NCBI GenBank assembly: GCA_024643425.1
Contig: JAHEMY010000009.1
Coordinates: 1 to 45,402 of the forward strand
Source of the DNA: Flavobacteriaceae bacterium
GTDB taxonomy: Bacteria; Bacteroidota; Bacteroidia; Flavobacteriales; Flavobacteriaceae
Direction of reading: 5' to 3'
DNA length: 45,402 nucleotides
The notes under the pieces: generated by a model
Databases searched by the model: none
What the model was told of the DNA's origin: nothing
The model's input: only the letters and a program-made list of their open reading frames with translations
Part shown: positions 8,855 to 17,979 of the stretch, piece by piece
How positions within the stretch are numbered: position 1 is the first letter of the stretch
How the letters are laid out: every line of letters starts with the position of its first letter
Translations under genes and position numbers: made by a program

Positions 8855-11800
8855 ATGTCCAAAAACCTCTTTGCCACTCTTTCCATAATTTTTTACCTAC
8901 AAATACTTTCAGCTCAACAAACCGAAGTCTTTACCAATAATCAGGTTCGCTACCACAAGGCGGTTGAATTGTATAATGAGCAACAATATTTAGCGGCCCA
9001 ATCCCTTTTCTCGAGCATCAAAGAATCGACGGGTGATGAAACCATTCAAGGAGATTGTTCCTATTACATTGCCAATTGCGCAGTTCGTTTGAATCAGCAG
9101 GATGCCGATTTTCTCATGGAGCAATTCGTGTCCCAATACCCCACCAGTATAAAACGGAACGATGCATACATCAATGTGGCAAATTTCTACTTTGAAAACG
9201 GGAAGTATTCCTATGCGCAAAAATGGTACGACAAAGTAGACGAATCTTCTTTGAGCCGCGCAGAGCGAGAACGTTTTTATTTCAACAATGGGTATGCCTT
9301 TTTTTCCAACAAGCGCTACCAGGAAGCTCAAAAATATTTCAACCGAGTAAGCGATTCACAGAAGTACGGTGCTCAGGCGAAATACTATTTGGGGTTTATC
9401 GCCTATGAAGGGGATAACTATGAAGAGGCCAACAAACAGTTCGAAACAATCGAAAATGAAGAGCGTTATGCGGAAGGTTTGAGCTACTATAAAGCCGACA
9501 TGAACTTTAAACTTGGGAAGTTTCAGGAGGCCATCGATTTAGGACTTGAGCAGTACGAGCGATCCAGTCCTCAAGAAAAAAGTGAGCTTTCAAAGATTAT
9601 AGGAGAAAGTTATTTCAACTTGGGAAGTTATTCGGAGGCCATTCCGTATTTAAAAGAGTACAAAGGAATTAAAGGAAGGTGGAACAACACCGACTATTAC
9701 CAATTAGGCTATGCCTTTTATAAACAAGGTGAATACGAAAACGCCATAGGAGAGTTCAATAAAATTATCGATGGTCGAAACGCGGTGGCACAGAACGCTT
9801 ATTATCATTTGGCAGAAAGCTACCTGCAGTTGGACCAAAAGCAACAGGCGCTCAATGCCTTTAAGAATGCTTCTGAAATGGATTTTTCTGCGGAAATTCA
9901 GGAAGATGCCTGGTTGAACTATGCCAAATTGAGTTACGAGATTGGAAATAGTTATACGAGCGTCCCACAGGTGATTCTTTCATTTTTAGAAACCTATCCC
10001 AACAATGCTAATGGAGTTGCTTTAAAGGATTTATTAATCGATTCATACATCACGTCTAAAAATTATCAAGCGGCTCTTGAGCTACTGGAGAACAACAAAT
10101 CGTTTGAAAACAAAAAGGCTTATCAAAAAGTTACATTTTTCAGGGGTCTTGAGCTATACAATGAAGGGAATTATCAGGAGGCCGTGGCACTTTTTGAGAA
10201 ATCGCTAAAAGAACCTATTGATGCTGTGATCACTGCACGTGCGACCTATTGGAAGGCAGAGAGTGATTATTTGGCCTCTAACTTTGAAGCAGCCTTAGTC
10301 GGTTACAAGCAATTCTTGCAACTGCCGAAAGCTTCAGAATCTCCGGAATTTGAAAATAGTCGCTACCATTTAGGATATAACTATTTCAAACTTAAAAATT
10401 ATTCGGAAGCGATTCGCAACTATGAGCTTTTCTTGGAATCATCTTCAAACAATGCAGCGCGAAAGAATGATGCATACCTCCGTTTAGGCGATAGTCATTT
10501 TATGAGCAGTTCCTATTGGCCTGCCCTTGAGAATTACAATAAGGCGATAGAAGGAAATGCTCCCGATCAAGATTATGCTGCATTTCAAAAGGCGATGAGT
10601 TACGGATTTGTAGACCGACAAGACAATAAATTGGAGGAATTAAAGAGTTTTGGGTCGCGCTATCCAAAATCGATTTATCGAGATGATGCGCTTTACGAAT
10701 TAGGGAATGCCTATGTGTCACAAGACAATACTCGCGATGCCATGGTAGCTTATGGAAAACTGGTAAAAGACCTTCCGGGCAGCAGCTATGTTTCCAAAGC
10801 ACTTTTGAAACAAGCACTTATATTAGATAATTCAGGGAAAAGTTCTGAAGCCTTGGTGCTTTTTAAGAAAGTAGCTCAAGAATTCCCAAGCACCCCCGAG
10901 GCACTTCAAGCAGTGTCTTCAGCAAAAATAATCTACATCGATCAAGGTCAGGTGAACGAATATGCAAATTGGGTAAACACCCTCGATTTTGTAGAAGTTG
11001 AGAATGCAGAGTTGGACGATGCCAGTTATCAAGCAGCCGAGCAGCCTTATTTGCAAAATAAACCAGCGCAAGCGATAAGTCGTTTTGAAGCCTATTTGAA
11101 GGATTTCCCTGAAGGTGTTCATGCGCTCAACGCCCATTTCTATTTGGGGCAACTCTATTTCGCAGAAGAAAAAAACGAAAAGGCAATTCCTCATTTTAAA
11201 TTTGTGGTAGACAAGGATCGCAGTGAATTTACGGAACAGGCGCTAGCTCGTATTTCTGAATTATATCTCACAAAGAAAGACTATCAAAATGCGTTAGGCG
11301 CTTTGAAACGATTGGAACGAGAAGCAGATTTTCCACAAAACGTCGTGTTTGCACAAACCAACGCGATGAAGGCAAATTATGAATTAAAAAACTACTCGGA
11401 AGCGGTTAGCGATGCCGAGAAAGTGTTGAAGAATGAAAAAGTGGATAACGCCATTAAAAGCGACGCCCAAGTAATTATTGCGCGTTCGGCCATGCAAACT
11501 GGCGACGAAGGAAAGGCAGAAACAGCCTATGCTGAAGTATCAAAGATCGCCACCGGAAAATTGGCTGCTGAAGCTTTGTATTACAGGGCGTATTTCCAAC
11601 ATAAAAAGATGAATCACGAGGATTCAAACAGCTCCATTCAGCAGCTTGCAAAGGAATATTCCGGTTACAAGTATTACGGAGCCAAGGGCTTGGTGTTAAT
11701 GGCGCAAAATTTTTATGCTTTAAAAGATGCGTATCAAGCGACTTATATCTTGGAAAGTGTGATTAGTAATTTTACCGACTATCCGGATGTGGTCGACGAG

Positions 11801-11875
11801 GCCAAGGCCGAACTCGCCGTCATTAAAGCAAACGAATCTAAGACAAACAGCTCTGTTGAAACCGACGGAAACTAA
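8855..11875 (+). CDS. Large periplasmic tetratricopeptide-repeat protein
   Basis: The 1006-residue protein has a signal peptide (hydrophobic residues 5-18, cleavage near LSA-Q). After it come many TPR-type helix pairs over nearly the whole length. Repeated signatures such as YYLGFIAYEGDNYEEA, YQLGYAFYKQGEYENAI, YHLGYNYFKLKNYSEAI and FYLGQLYFAEEKNEKAI each follow the W/Y-LG-Y-A-Y pattern. The architecture is a long superhelical scaffold for protein-protein contacts, presumably in the periplasm, like a much expanded YbgF/BamD fold. The next gene, 26 bases downstream, encodes an outer-membrane barrel and is probably cotranscribed. That suggests the two work together at the outer membrane. No specific function is known to me. 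Confidence 0.8.
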   Translation: MSKNLFATLSIIFYLQILSAQQTEVFTNNQVRYHKAVELYNEQQYLAAQSLFSSIKESTGDETIQGDCSYYIANCAVRLNQQDADFLMEQFVSQYPTSIKRNDAYINVANFYFENGKYSYAQKWYDKVDESSLSRAERERFYFNNGYAFFSNKRYQEAQKYFNRVSDSQKYGAQAKYYLGFIAYEGDNYEEANKQFETIENEERYAEGLSYYKADMNFKLGKFQEAIDLGLEQYERSSPQEKSELSKIIGESYFNLGSYSEAIPYLKEYKGIKGRWNNTDYYQLGYAFYKQGEYENAIGEFNKIIDGRNAVAQNAYYHLAESYLQLDQKQQALNAFKNASEMDFSAEIQEDAWLNYAKLSYEIGNSYTSVPQVILSFLETYPNNANGVALKDLLIDSYITSKNYQAALELLENNKSFENKKAYQKVTFFRGLELYNEGNYQEAVALFEKSLKEPIDAVITARATYWKAESDYLASNFEAALVGYKQFLQLPKASESPEFENSRYHLGYNYFKLKNYSEAIRNYELFLESSSNNAARKNDAYLRLGDSHFMSSSYWPALENYNKAIEGNAPDQDYAAFQKAMSYGFVDRQDNKLEELKSFGSRYPKSIYRDDALYELGNAYVSQDNTRDAMVAYGKLVKDLPGSSYVSKALLKQALILDNSGKSSEALVLFKKVAQEFPSTPEALQAVSSAKIIYIDQGQVNEYANWVNTLDFVEVENAELDDASYQAAEQPYLQNKPAQAISRFEAYLKDFPEGVHALNAHFYLGQLYFAEEKNEKAIPHFKFVVDKDRSEFTEQALARISELYLTKKDYQNALGALKRLEREADFPQNVVFAQTNAMKANYELKNYSEAVSDAEKVLKNEKVDNAIKSDAQVIIARSAMQTGDEGKAETAYAEVSKIATGKLAAEALYYRAYFQHKKMNHEDSNSSIQQLAKEYSGYKYYGAKGLVLMAQNFYALKDAYQATYILESVISNFTDYPDVVDEAKAELAVIKANESKTNSSVETDGN

Positions 11876-11901
11876 TTCATCAATCCTAAAATCAAACTTG
11901 A

Positions 11902-13659
11902 ATGCGATTCCTTAGCACTTATAAAAACACAATTTTGAATTTTCACATAAAAAGTCTTTTTCCCTTGGTATTGACATTTTTAAATGTCGTTTTCGCAATC
12001 GCCCAAGAGAAAGATGATCTTGGCACAGAGGTGGTGAATATTGTAAAACCTTACACGCCCACTATTTCGGATGCATTTAAAGTAAAGGAAACACCTTTCT
12101 TAAACGACTCGGTAAATACGCAAAAGAAACCGGTGACGTATGAGATATTTTCGGTTCCCGTTGCTTCTACGTTTACTCCTGCCAAAGGAAAGGCAACCAC
12201 TGTTGAAAAAGCCAAGCCACTTCAATTATTTGATAACTATGCCAGCCTAGGGTTTGGAAGCTATACTTCTGTTCTTGCAGAATTATTCAGCAGTTTTGAA
12301 ATTAGTCGGACCGACAACGCCAGCCTGTTCTTTAGGCATAATTCGGCTCAAGGTGGCATAGAAGGAGTTCGCTTGGATACCAAGTATTTCGACACCGAGC
12401 TTAGTGGTAATTATTCAAGTAGACAACGTGACTTATCGTATGGTTTGGAAGCTGGAATTAATCACCAAATTTTTAACTGGTATGGATTGAATTCACTATT
12501 TGATGATGCGAGTTCAATAACGATTAACGAAATCGATCCACGACAAAGTTATTTTGGAGTGAATCTTGGAGGAAATCTTACCATAGAAGAGTCGGTGTTT
12601 ACCGGAGGAACTGCACATATTTATTACACAGCGGATGCTTTTTCATCGTCTGAAATCAATGCGACTGCGAAGCCTCAATTTTCATTTCCTTTAAGCGATT
12701 TCACCTTAGGGGTTGAAGGAATGCTCGATTACCTTTCCGGTAGTTTTGATCGAAATTATTCAGATACCGCCTCTATTTCATATAGTTATTTGAATGCAGG
12801 AGTGACTCCGGCCCTTATTTATAACGACGATGACCTCACACTATCCTTAGGAGCACAAGCAGTGGTAAGTTTGGATTCAGAAAATAGCGATACCAATTTC
12901 TTTATCTACCCAAAGATTGATGCATCCTATCGATTGGTCGACGAGATTCTCATTGTTTACGGAGGAGTTCATGGAGGGTTGAGCCAAAATAGCTATCGCA
13001 ATTTTAAAGAAGAAAATCCTTTTGTTTCTCCCACCCTGGGCATTGCTCCTACGAGCACGCTCTACGATGCTTTTGGAGGAGTCAAAGGAAAACTTAGCAA
13101 TGAAGTAGGATATAATCTTCGTGCGAGCTATGGAAAGCAAGAAAATAGAGCCTTTTTTCAATTGAACCCATACAAAGGGATGAATTCAAATTTTGAAGGT
13201 TACGAATATGGGAATTCGTTTGGAGTGGTATATGATGATGTGAACACCCTTCAAATTTTTGGAGAATTGGTGGTGGCTCTTTCAGAAGGATTTTCATTGG
13301 GAGCCAAGGGCGGATTTTACAGTTACTCGCTGGATAGTCAGGCAGAGGCGTGGAACTTACCTCAATTGGAAGCCAGCGTATTTTCAAATTTTGATATCAC
13401 AGAAAAAATCTTTGGAGGAGTTTCTTTCTTTTTTGTGGGAGAACGAAACGATTTATTTACCTCAGGAGCATCTTCAGAAGTAATTTCCCTAGATGCTTAT
13501 TTCGATGCCAACGTCAATGTTGGGTACCGAGTAAGTGATCGATTATCGGTGTTTGCCAAAGGAAATAACCTGTTTGGAACCAATTACGAGAAGTGGTTGA
13601 ACTACCCGGTGCAAGGAATTCAGGGACTTATTGGGGCAACTTATAAATTTGATTGGTAA
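11902..13659 (+). CDS. Outer-membrane beta-barrel protein (TonB-receptor-like, without obvious plug)
   Basis: The 585-residue exported protein has a long signal region (hydrophobic 17-33, cleavage near AIA-Q). A short periplasmic stretch with the motif VVNIVKPYTPTISDAFKVKE follows. From about residue 105 on, alternating polar/aromatic beta strands end in GATYKFDW, the C-terminal aromatic being typical for BAM-inserted barrels. It lacks a recognisable TonB plug domain, although such proteins are commonly annotated as TonB-dependent receptors. Strand count suggests a barrel of more than 14 strands. It sits 26 bases after the TPR gene and ends before a strong terminator. Ligand and function are not known. 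Confidence 0.75.
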   Translation: MRFLSTYKNTILNFHIKSLFPLVLTFLNVVFAIAQEKDDLGTEVVNIVKPYTPTISDAFKVKETPFLNDSVNTQKKPVTYEIFSVPVASTFTPAKGKATTVEKAKPLQLFDNYASLGFGSYTSVLAELFSSFEISRTDNASLFFRHNSAQGGIEGVRLDTKYFDTELSGNYSSRQRDLSYGLEAGINHQIFNWYGLNSLFDDASSITINEIDPRQSYFGVNLGGNLTIEESVFTGGTAHIYYTADAFSSSEINATAKPQFSFPLSDFTLGVEGMLDYLSGSFDRNYSDTASISYSYLNAGVTPALIYNDDDLTLSLGAQAVVSLDSENSDTNFFIYPKIDASYRLVDEILIVYGGVHGGLSQNSYRNFKEENPFVSPTLGIAPTSTLYDAFGGVKGKLSNEVGYNLRASYGKQENRAFFQLNPYKGMNSNFEGYEYGNSFGVVYDDVNTLQIFGELVVALSEGFSLGAKGGFYSYSLDSQAEAWNLPQLEASVFSNFDITEKIFGGVSFFFVGERNDLFTSGASSEVISLDAYFDANVNVGYRVSDRLSVFAKGNNLFGTNYEKWLNYPVQGIQGLIGATYKFDW

Positions 13660-13738
13660 TAAAAGCAACCTAAACAGTTCTATTGCATCTACTTATTGTA
13701 TTGAAAAGGAAAAATTAAATTTAGGGTTTAATATAAGG

Positions 13739-13770
13739 AAAGCATTCTTCGTCTAGAATGCTTTTTTTAT
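13739..13770 (+). terminator. Rho-independent terminator after the outer-membrane barrel gene
   Basis: A perfect 8-bp stem AGCATTCT/AGAATGCT (13741-13748 with 13755-13762) has a 6-base loop and is followed by seven T (13762-13768). It ends the TPR/barrel transcript and lies only about 20 bases before the next gene. Confidence 0.85.
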
Positions 13771-13791
13771 TTTTACAAAAAATCGAATGCT

Positions 13792-15414
13792 ATGAAATAT
13801 TTCAGTCTATTGACAGTGACAATTGTGTTAATCTCGTGCTCACAACCTAAGATTCCTGTCGACTTATTGGTTATAAATGCTGAAGTATATACGGTGAACG
13901 ATACTTTTGATAAGGTTGAATCCTTTGTAGTAAACGACGGTGTAATCCTTGAATTGGGTTCTTCTGAAGCCATGCAATCAAAATATGCTGCGGCAGCTAT
14001 TTACGATGCAGAAGGAAATACCATCGTTCCGGGCCTTATTGATGCTCATGCTCATTTATTTTATTTTGGCTTGGGATTGCAAAATATCGATTTGGTTGGA
14101 ACCACGAGCAAGGAAGAGGTGCTTGAAAAATTGGTGGCTTTTGAAAAAGATCGAAATACACCATTCATCACAGGGAGAGGCTGGGATCAAAACGATTGGG
14201 AGGTCAAAGAATTTCCTACAAAAGAAGACTTAGATTCATTATTTCCCAATACTCCTGTAGCATTGTCTAGAATCGACGGACATGCCTTATGGGTTAATTC
14301 TAAAGCCCTGGAATTGGCAGGGATTACCGCCGAAACGAAAATGAGTGGAGGAGAAGTGATTTTAATCAACGGGGAACCTTCAGGGATTTTAGTAGACACA
14401 CCATCCAGTTTAGTCTATGCGGTTATTCCGGAAACAAGCAGAGCTACGGAGATTTCGGCATTATTGGATGCTGAAAAAATTTGCACGGACCTGGGTTTAA
14501 CTACAGTGAATGACGCCGGATTAGATCGAAGTATTATCGAATTAATAGATAGCTTACAGCAAGCCGGCCTTATGAAACTAAAGGTATATGCCATGGCATC
14601 CGATTCGGAATCAAACCTGGATTATTATTTAAATAAAGGCATTATAAAAACCGATCGATTGAATGTGCGTTCCATAAAAGTTTATGGAGATGGTGCGTTG
14701 GGATCTCGCGGAGCTGCATTACGCGCCCCTTATTCGGATCAAGCCAATCATTATGGGGCTATGATTACCACCCAAGAGCAGCTGGAACAATTGGCAGAGC
14801 GAATCGCAAAAGCAGGATACCAAATGAACACGCACGCCATTGGTGATTCGGCAAATATTGCGGTGCTTAGAGCCTATTCAAAGGCTTTGGAAGGAAAGAA
14901 AGATGCGCGCTGGAAGATTGAACATGCCCAAATCATAAGTCAGGCGGATTTCGATAAATTCTCAAATAACATCATACCCTCGGTTCAACCTACCCACGCT
15001 ACAAGTGATATGTATTGGGCAGAGGATCGATTAGGTGCAGAACGAATTAAAGGTTCCTATGCTTATAAAACGCTCTTGGAGAAAGCAGGGTCAATTGCCC
15101 TTGGAACGGATTTTCCGGTTGAAAAGGTAAATCCCATGCATACCTTTTATGCAGCTACCGCCCGAAAAGATTTAAACCATTATCCGGAATCCGGCTATCA
15201 AATGGAAAATGCGCTAAGCAGAGAGGAAACCTTAAAAGGGATGACGATCTGGCCAGCCTATTCTAATTTTGAAGAAGGGGAAAAAGGGAGTTTGGAACTA
15301 GGAAAAGCAGCCGATTTTGTGGTGCTAGACACCAATATCATGACCTGTCCGGAAGACGCCATCCCCAATACTCAGGTTTTGGCAACCTATATTAATGGTG
15401 AAAAAGTAAATTAA
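13792..15414 (+). CDS. Amidohydrolase-3 family (YtcJ-like) lipoprotein
   Basis: The 540-residue protein has a lipoprotein signal ending VLISC (Cys16), so it is probably anchored in an envelope membrane. The metal-dependent amidohydrolase core follows: GLIDAHAHLF gives His86 and His88, SIKVYGDGALGSRG holds Lys296 as a possible carboxylated bridge, and His348 (NTHAIGDSAN), His378 (IEHAQI) and Asp440 (LGTDFPVE) complete the site. YtcJ-type enzymes hydrolyse amide or N-acyl bonds, but their substrates are mostly unknown. The gene directly follows a terminator, has only a weak candidate promoter, and abuts a convergent metalloprotease gene. Confidence 0.85.
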   Translation: MKYFSLLTVTIVLISCSQPKIPVDLLVINAEVYTVNDTFDKVESFVVNDGVILELGSSEAMQSKYAAAAIYDAEGNTIVPGLIDAHAHLFYFGLGLQNIDLVGTTSKEEVLEKLVAFEKDRNTPFITGRGWDQNDWEVKEFPTKEDLDSLFPNTPVALSRIDGHALWVNSKALELAGITAETKMSGGEVILINGEPSGILVDTPSSLVYAVIPETSRATEISALLDAEKICTDLGLTTVNDAGLDRSIIELIDSLQQAGLMKLKVYAMASDSESNLDYYLNKGIIKTDRLNVRSIKVYGDGALGSRGAALRAPYSDQANHYGAMITTQEQLEQLAERIAKAGYQMNTHAIGDSANIAVLRAYSKALEGKKDARWKIEHAQIISQADFDKFSNNIIPSVQPTHATSDMYWAEDRLGAERIKGSYAYKTLLEKAGSIALGTDFPVEKVNPMHTFYAATARKDLNHYPESGYQMENALSREETLKGMTIWPAYSNFEEGEKGSLELGKAADFVVLDTNIMTCPEDAIPNTQVLATYINGEKVN

Positions 15415-16197
15415 TTATTGGCCTCCTTTGGCCTGAAGGTCAGCAATACAAAGCGGATCTAACTGCGGAACCATTCCTCTGGCCATAAATCTGTTCAAAG
15501 CACTCCGGCCAACATTGGTCGCGTTAAAATACATGAGACATTCTTCGACAATGCAGTGTTTAGAATTGCTTGGGTCTTCATGTGCATTGTGAATATCGTC
15601 GTTTTGAAGGTTAATCAAACCTAAAATATGGCCAAATTCGTGCTCGAGCGTTGTTTGCTCTAAAATAGGAAGTAACTCAGGATCCGATTGTGTGATCAAT
15701 TCCAACGTTTTTTGATAAACGACAACGGACGTATTGCGATAGGCGGTTCCTAACGTAACAGAGCTTTGTGTATCGTTGCTGGAACTTCCGTTAGAAAAAA
15801 AGATGTAAATGGCAACCGTTCCGGTTTCATTATAAAGCGTGCGATATTCTTCTTCAATAGTTTTAATTTGATCTAAGGTAAAAGGAGCTCCTGCCTGATT
15901 CGGAATTTCTCGTTCAATAAATTGAACTCCTCCGGGCTTCACCACCCTTGCATTTACAAAATTTTTAAAGGCATTGACAGATTCTGCCTCAGGACGATAG
16001 GATTCCGTGTAAACCAGTTCAAATTTTAATTTATCGTAACGATCATCGGATAGGATGTCTTCTGCTGAGGTGCCCAGCGGCTGTTTGTTTTCTATTGTGT
16101 TATCGATAGGACCCTCATCAGCATCATCATTTTTACAAGCCGAAAGACTTAAAAATAGAATTATCAAAAGAAATATCGAAGCATACAAGCCCTTCAT
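15415..16197 (-). CDS. Zinc-metalloprotease-like lipoprotein
   Basis: With ATG 16197 the product has 260 residues and a lipoprotein signal ending LSLSAC (Cys21). A longer frame from ATG 16245 would add 16 residues that disturb the signal and would place the start upstream of the best promoter. The zinc motif is HEFGHILGLIN with His186, Glu187 and His190. The usual third His of HExxHxxGxxH is Asn here, so the third ligand may be His206 in AHEDPS. Met222 in CLMYF would be the Met-turn of a metzincin. Similar Bacteroidota proteins are annotated as membrane metalloproteases. The gene diverges from the DUF2059-like gene and abuts the amidohydrolase stop. Confidence 0.72.
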   Translation of the reverse strand: MKGLYASIFLLIILFLSLSACKNDDADEGPIDNTIENKQPLGTSAEDILSDDRYDKLKFELVYTESYRPEAESVNAFKNFVNARVVKPGGVQFIEREIPNQAGAPFTLDQIKTIEEEYRTLYNETGTVAIYIFFSNGSSSNDTQSSVTLGTAYRNTSVVVYQKTLELITQSDPELLPILEQTTLEHEFGHILGLINLQNDDIHNAHEDPSNSKHCIVEECLMYFNATNVGRSALNRFMARGMVPQLDPLCIADLQAKGGQ

Positions 16198-16209
16198 GTG
16201 CAATTTTTG

Positions 16210-16226
16210 TATTTTTGACAAACATA
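16210..16226. promoter_or_regulatory. Back-to-back -7 boxes of a divergent promoter pair
   Basis: TATTTTTG on the plus strand (16210-16217) and TATGTTTG on the minus strand (16226-16219) both fit TAnnTTTG and are separated by one base. They would serve the gene at 16249 and the metalloprotease gene starting at 16197, and they decide the latter start. Neither has an obvious -33 TTTG. Confidence 0.6.
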
Positions 16227-16248
16227 ACGTAAATCTCTCATTCATATA

Positions 16249-16773
16249 ATGAAGTCATTCTTTTTAACGGTTTTTTTAGTGGTTTGTTTTTCAAGTTCGG
16301 CGCAAATCGACGATTTTCAAAAGGAAATTATCGATCTCCTGAATGTTAATGGCACTCGTGTAGATTGCGGGGTTGCCTTTTATGAAGTCTTTCCTGTTTT
16401 ACAACGAAATTTCAAAGGTCGTGATATTCCCGAAGAAGCCTGGGGGCAATTGCAAGAGGACGAAGAGCAACAAGTGGATGAAGCCTTACGTCAATTAAGT
16501 TTCGCATACAGAAAGTATTTCACCCGCGAGGAAATAGGTGCGATGACGGATTTTTATATGACCGATGCGGCACAAAAATACCTTTCTGATGAAGGGCTTT
16601 CAGAAGAAGAAAACACACAAATCGACGAATTTTTAGCGAGCGATTTGGGCCTGAAAATGAAGGAAAATAAAAAGGACCTTTTAGCCGATACGCAGAAAAT
16701 AAAGGCACAATGGAGTCGCGATTTATTTGGAACAAAAATTAGGCAGCTCGTAAAAGGAGGATTCGTAAATTAA
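16249..16773 (+). CDS. Exported DUF2059-like protein
   Basis: The 174-residue protein has a signal peptide (MKSFFLTVFLVVCFSSSAQ, cleavage near SSA-Q). The mature region is mostly helical and acidic. The segment FAYRKYFTREEIGAMTDFYM (residues 85-104) looks like the core of DUF2059, whose members are small periplasmic proteins of unknown function. It has its own -7 box at 16210-16217. The TAA shares TTAA (16770-16773) with the stop of the convergent methyltransferase gene. The DUF assignment is from motif resemblance only. Confidence 0.65.
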   Translation: MKSFFLTVFLVVCFSSSAQIDDFQKEIIDLLNVNGTRVDCGVAFYEVFPVLQRNFKGRDIPEEAWGQLQEDEEQQVDEALRQLSFAYRKYFTREEIGAMTDFYMTDAAQKYLSDEGLSEEENTQIDEFLASDLGLKMKENKKDLLADTQKIKAQWSRDLFGTKIRQLVKGGFVN

Positions 16774-17468
16774 AAAAGCCTAGCGAGGTAATCGAAATTA
16801 GTTCCTCTGGCAAGTACCTCGAAATTAAATCCATTTTCCTTTGCAAGGTCTTCGAACAAACGTTCATCTAAATACAACCAAGGAAATGCTTCACTCTGTT
16901 GGCCTTTATAGGAAACTGTAAATTCAAGTTCACCATAATAACGATCGGCCGGCACCCAAATGCCGCCCTCTTCAGAACGATCGTACATATATTTTAAATC
17001 ACTGGAATCGATTAAAATTTGTCCTTTGGGATTTAATAGGGTTTTGAGATGCTGTAAATAGGTAGCTGTCTCTTCAACCGACTCAAAGATACCGGTGCCG
17101 TTCATTAAAAGCATAACTGTATCAAAGGTGGTCTCGTTATAATCAAGGAGCGAACGGTTGCTCACGTTTTTTACCCCACGAGCGCTTGAAACTTTCACAG
17201 CCCCTTTTGATGTATCTATGCCAGTGACGTGAAAGTCATGCTCCTGCAACCATAATGCGTGGTTTCCGGCTCCACAACCAACATCCAAGACACTTCCCTT
17301 TGCTCTATGTAAAGCAGTTTGTTCAATCTCCGGCATTTCCTCAAAAGTTCGAAATAAATAGGGAAGGGGGAGTTCATCTTCATCACTTATGGTAGTTTCG
17401 GTGATAAGATCTTCGGTATATCGCCCTTCAAAATAATCGATGAGTGCTTGTCCTATGATGTCGTTCAT
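16770..17468 (-). CDS. Class I SAM-dependent methyltransferase
   Basis: The 232-residue cytosolic protein carries motif I LDVGCGAGNH (61-70) and the acidic residue of motif II, Asp85 in VTGIDTS, which together bind S-adenosylmethionine. A LNPKGQILIDSSDL segment follows, as in the later strands of the Rossmann-like fold. The substrate cannot be inferred. The stop overlaps that of the DUF2059-like gene. The start is 17 bases from the start of the divergent YkgJ-type gene. Confidence 0.82.
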   Translation of the reverse strand: MNDIIGQALIDYFEGRYTEDLITETTISDEDELPLPYLFRTFEEMPEIEQTALHRAKGSVLDVGCGAGNHALWLQEHDFHVTGIDTSKGAVKVSSARGVKNVSNRSLLDYNETTFDTVMLLMNGTGIFESVEETATYLQHLKTLLNPKGQILIDSSDLKYMYDRSEEGGIWVPADRYYGELEFTVSYKGQQSEAFPWLYLDERLFEDLAKENGFNFEVLARGTNFDYLARLF

Positions 17469-17473
17469 TTCCC

Positions 17474-17481
17474 TATTTTTG
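17474..17481 (+). promoter_or_regulatory. -7 box (TATTTTTG) directly before the YkgJ-type gene
   Basis: The box ends 4 bases before the ATG at 17486, so transcription would begin at or within one or two bases of the start codon, implying a leaderless mRNA. A TTG at 17448-17450 would be a -33 box with a long 23-base spacer. Confidence 0.5.
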
Positions 17482-17485
17482 AACT

Positions 17486-17977
17486 ATGGATGAAATTCTG
17501 AAACAACTTCCACAGCAGGCCAAAGATACGGAGAAAGAGAACAAGAAATTCTTTGAACGGCTTAAGAAAAAACCGCCTAAGCATTTGGACACGCTGATGG
17601 TTGAATTGCACGAAGCTGAGTTTCAACGAACCGATTGTCTAAGCTGTGCCAATTGTTGTAAAACAACCGGCCCTCTTTTCACCGATAAAGATGTCGAACG
17701 TATTTCGAAACATTTAAGAATGAAACCACAGCCCTTCATCGATGCCTATTTAAGAATTGATGAAGATAACGATTATGTGTTGCAAAGCGTTCCATGCACA
17801 TTTTTGGGTGCCGATAATTATTGTTCGATTTATGAAGTGAGACCAAAAGCTTGTCGTGAGTTTCCACATACCGACCGCAAGAAATTTCAACAAATTTCAA
17901 ACCTAACGATAAAGAATGTCGCAATTTGCCCGGCGGCATTTAACATCGTTGAAGCGATGAAAAAAAGGTTGCCATAG
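17486..17977 (+). CDS. YkgJ-family cysteine-cluster protein
   Basis: The 163-residue cytosolic protein has eight cysteines in the YkgJ/CxxCxxCC pattern. Cys51, Cys54, Cys57 and Cys58 lie in DCLSCANCC. Cys104 is in VPCTFL, Cys113 in NYCSIYE, Cys123 in KACREFP and Cys148 near the end. The family is thought to bind a zinc or iron-sulphur cofactor, and its biochemical role is not settled. The first 45 residues are helical and charged. It may be translated from a leaderless message. The T9SS-type gene follows after two bases, so the two could be cotranscribed. Confidence 0.85.
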   Translation: MDEILKQLPQQAKDTEKENKKFFERLKKKPPKHLDTLMVELHEAEFQRTDCLSCANCCKTTGPLFTDKDVERISKHLRMKPQPFIDAYLRIDEDNDYVLQSVPCTFLGADNYCSIYEVRPKACREFPHTDRKKFQQISNLTIKNVAICPAAFNIVEAMKKRLP

Positions 17978-17979
17978 CA

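Noticed and set aside
16198-16245. Longer metalloprotease reading frame from ATG 16245
   Set aside because: It would put a polar stretch before the lipoprotein signal and lies upstream of the better minus-strand promoter box.
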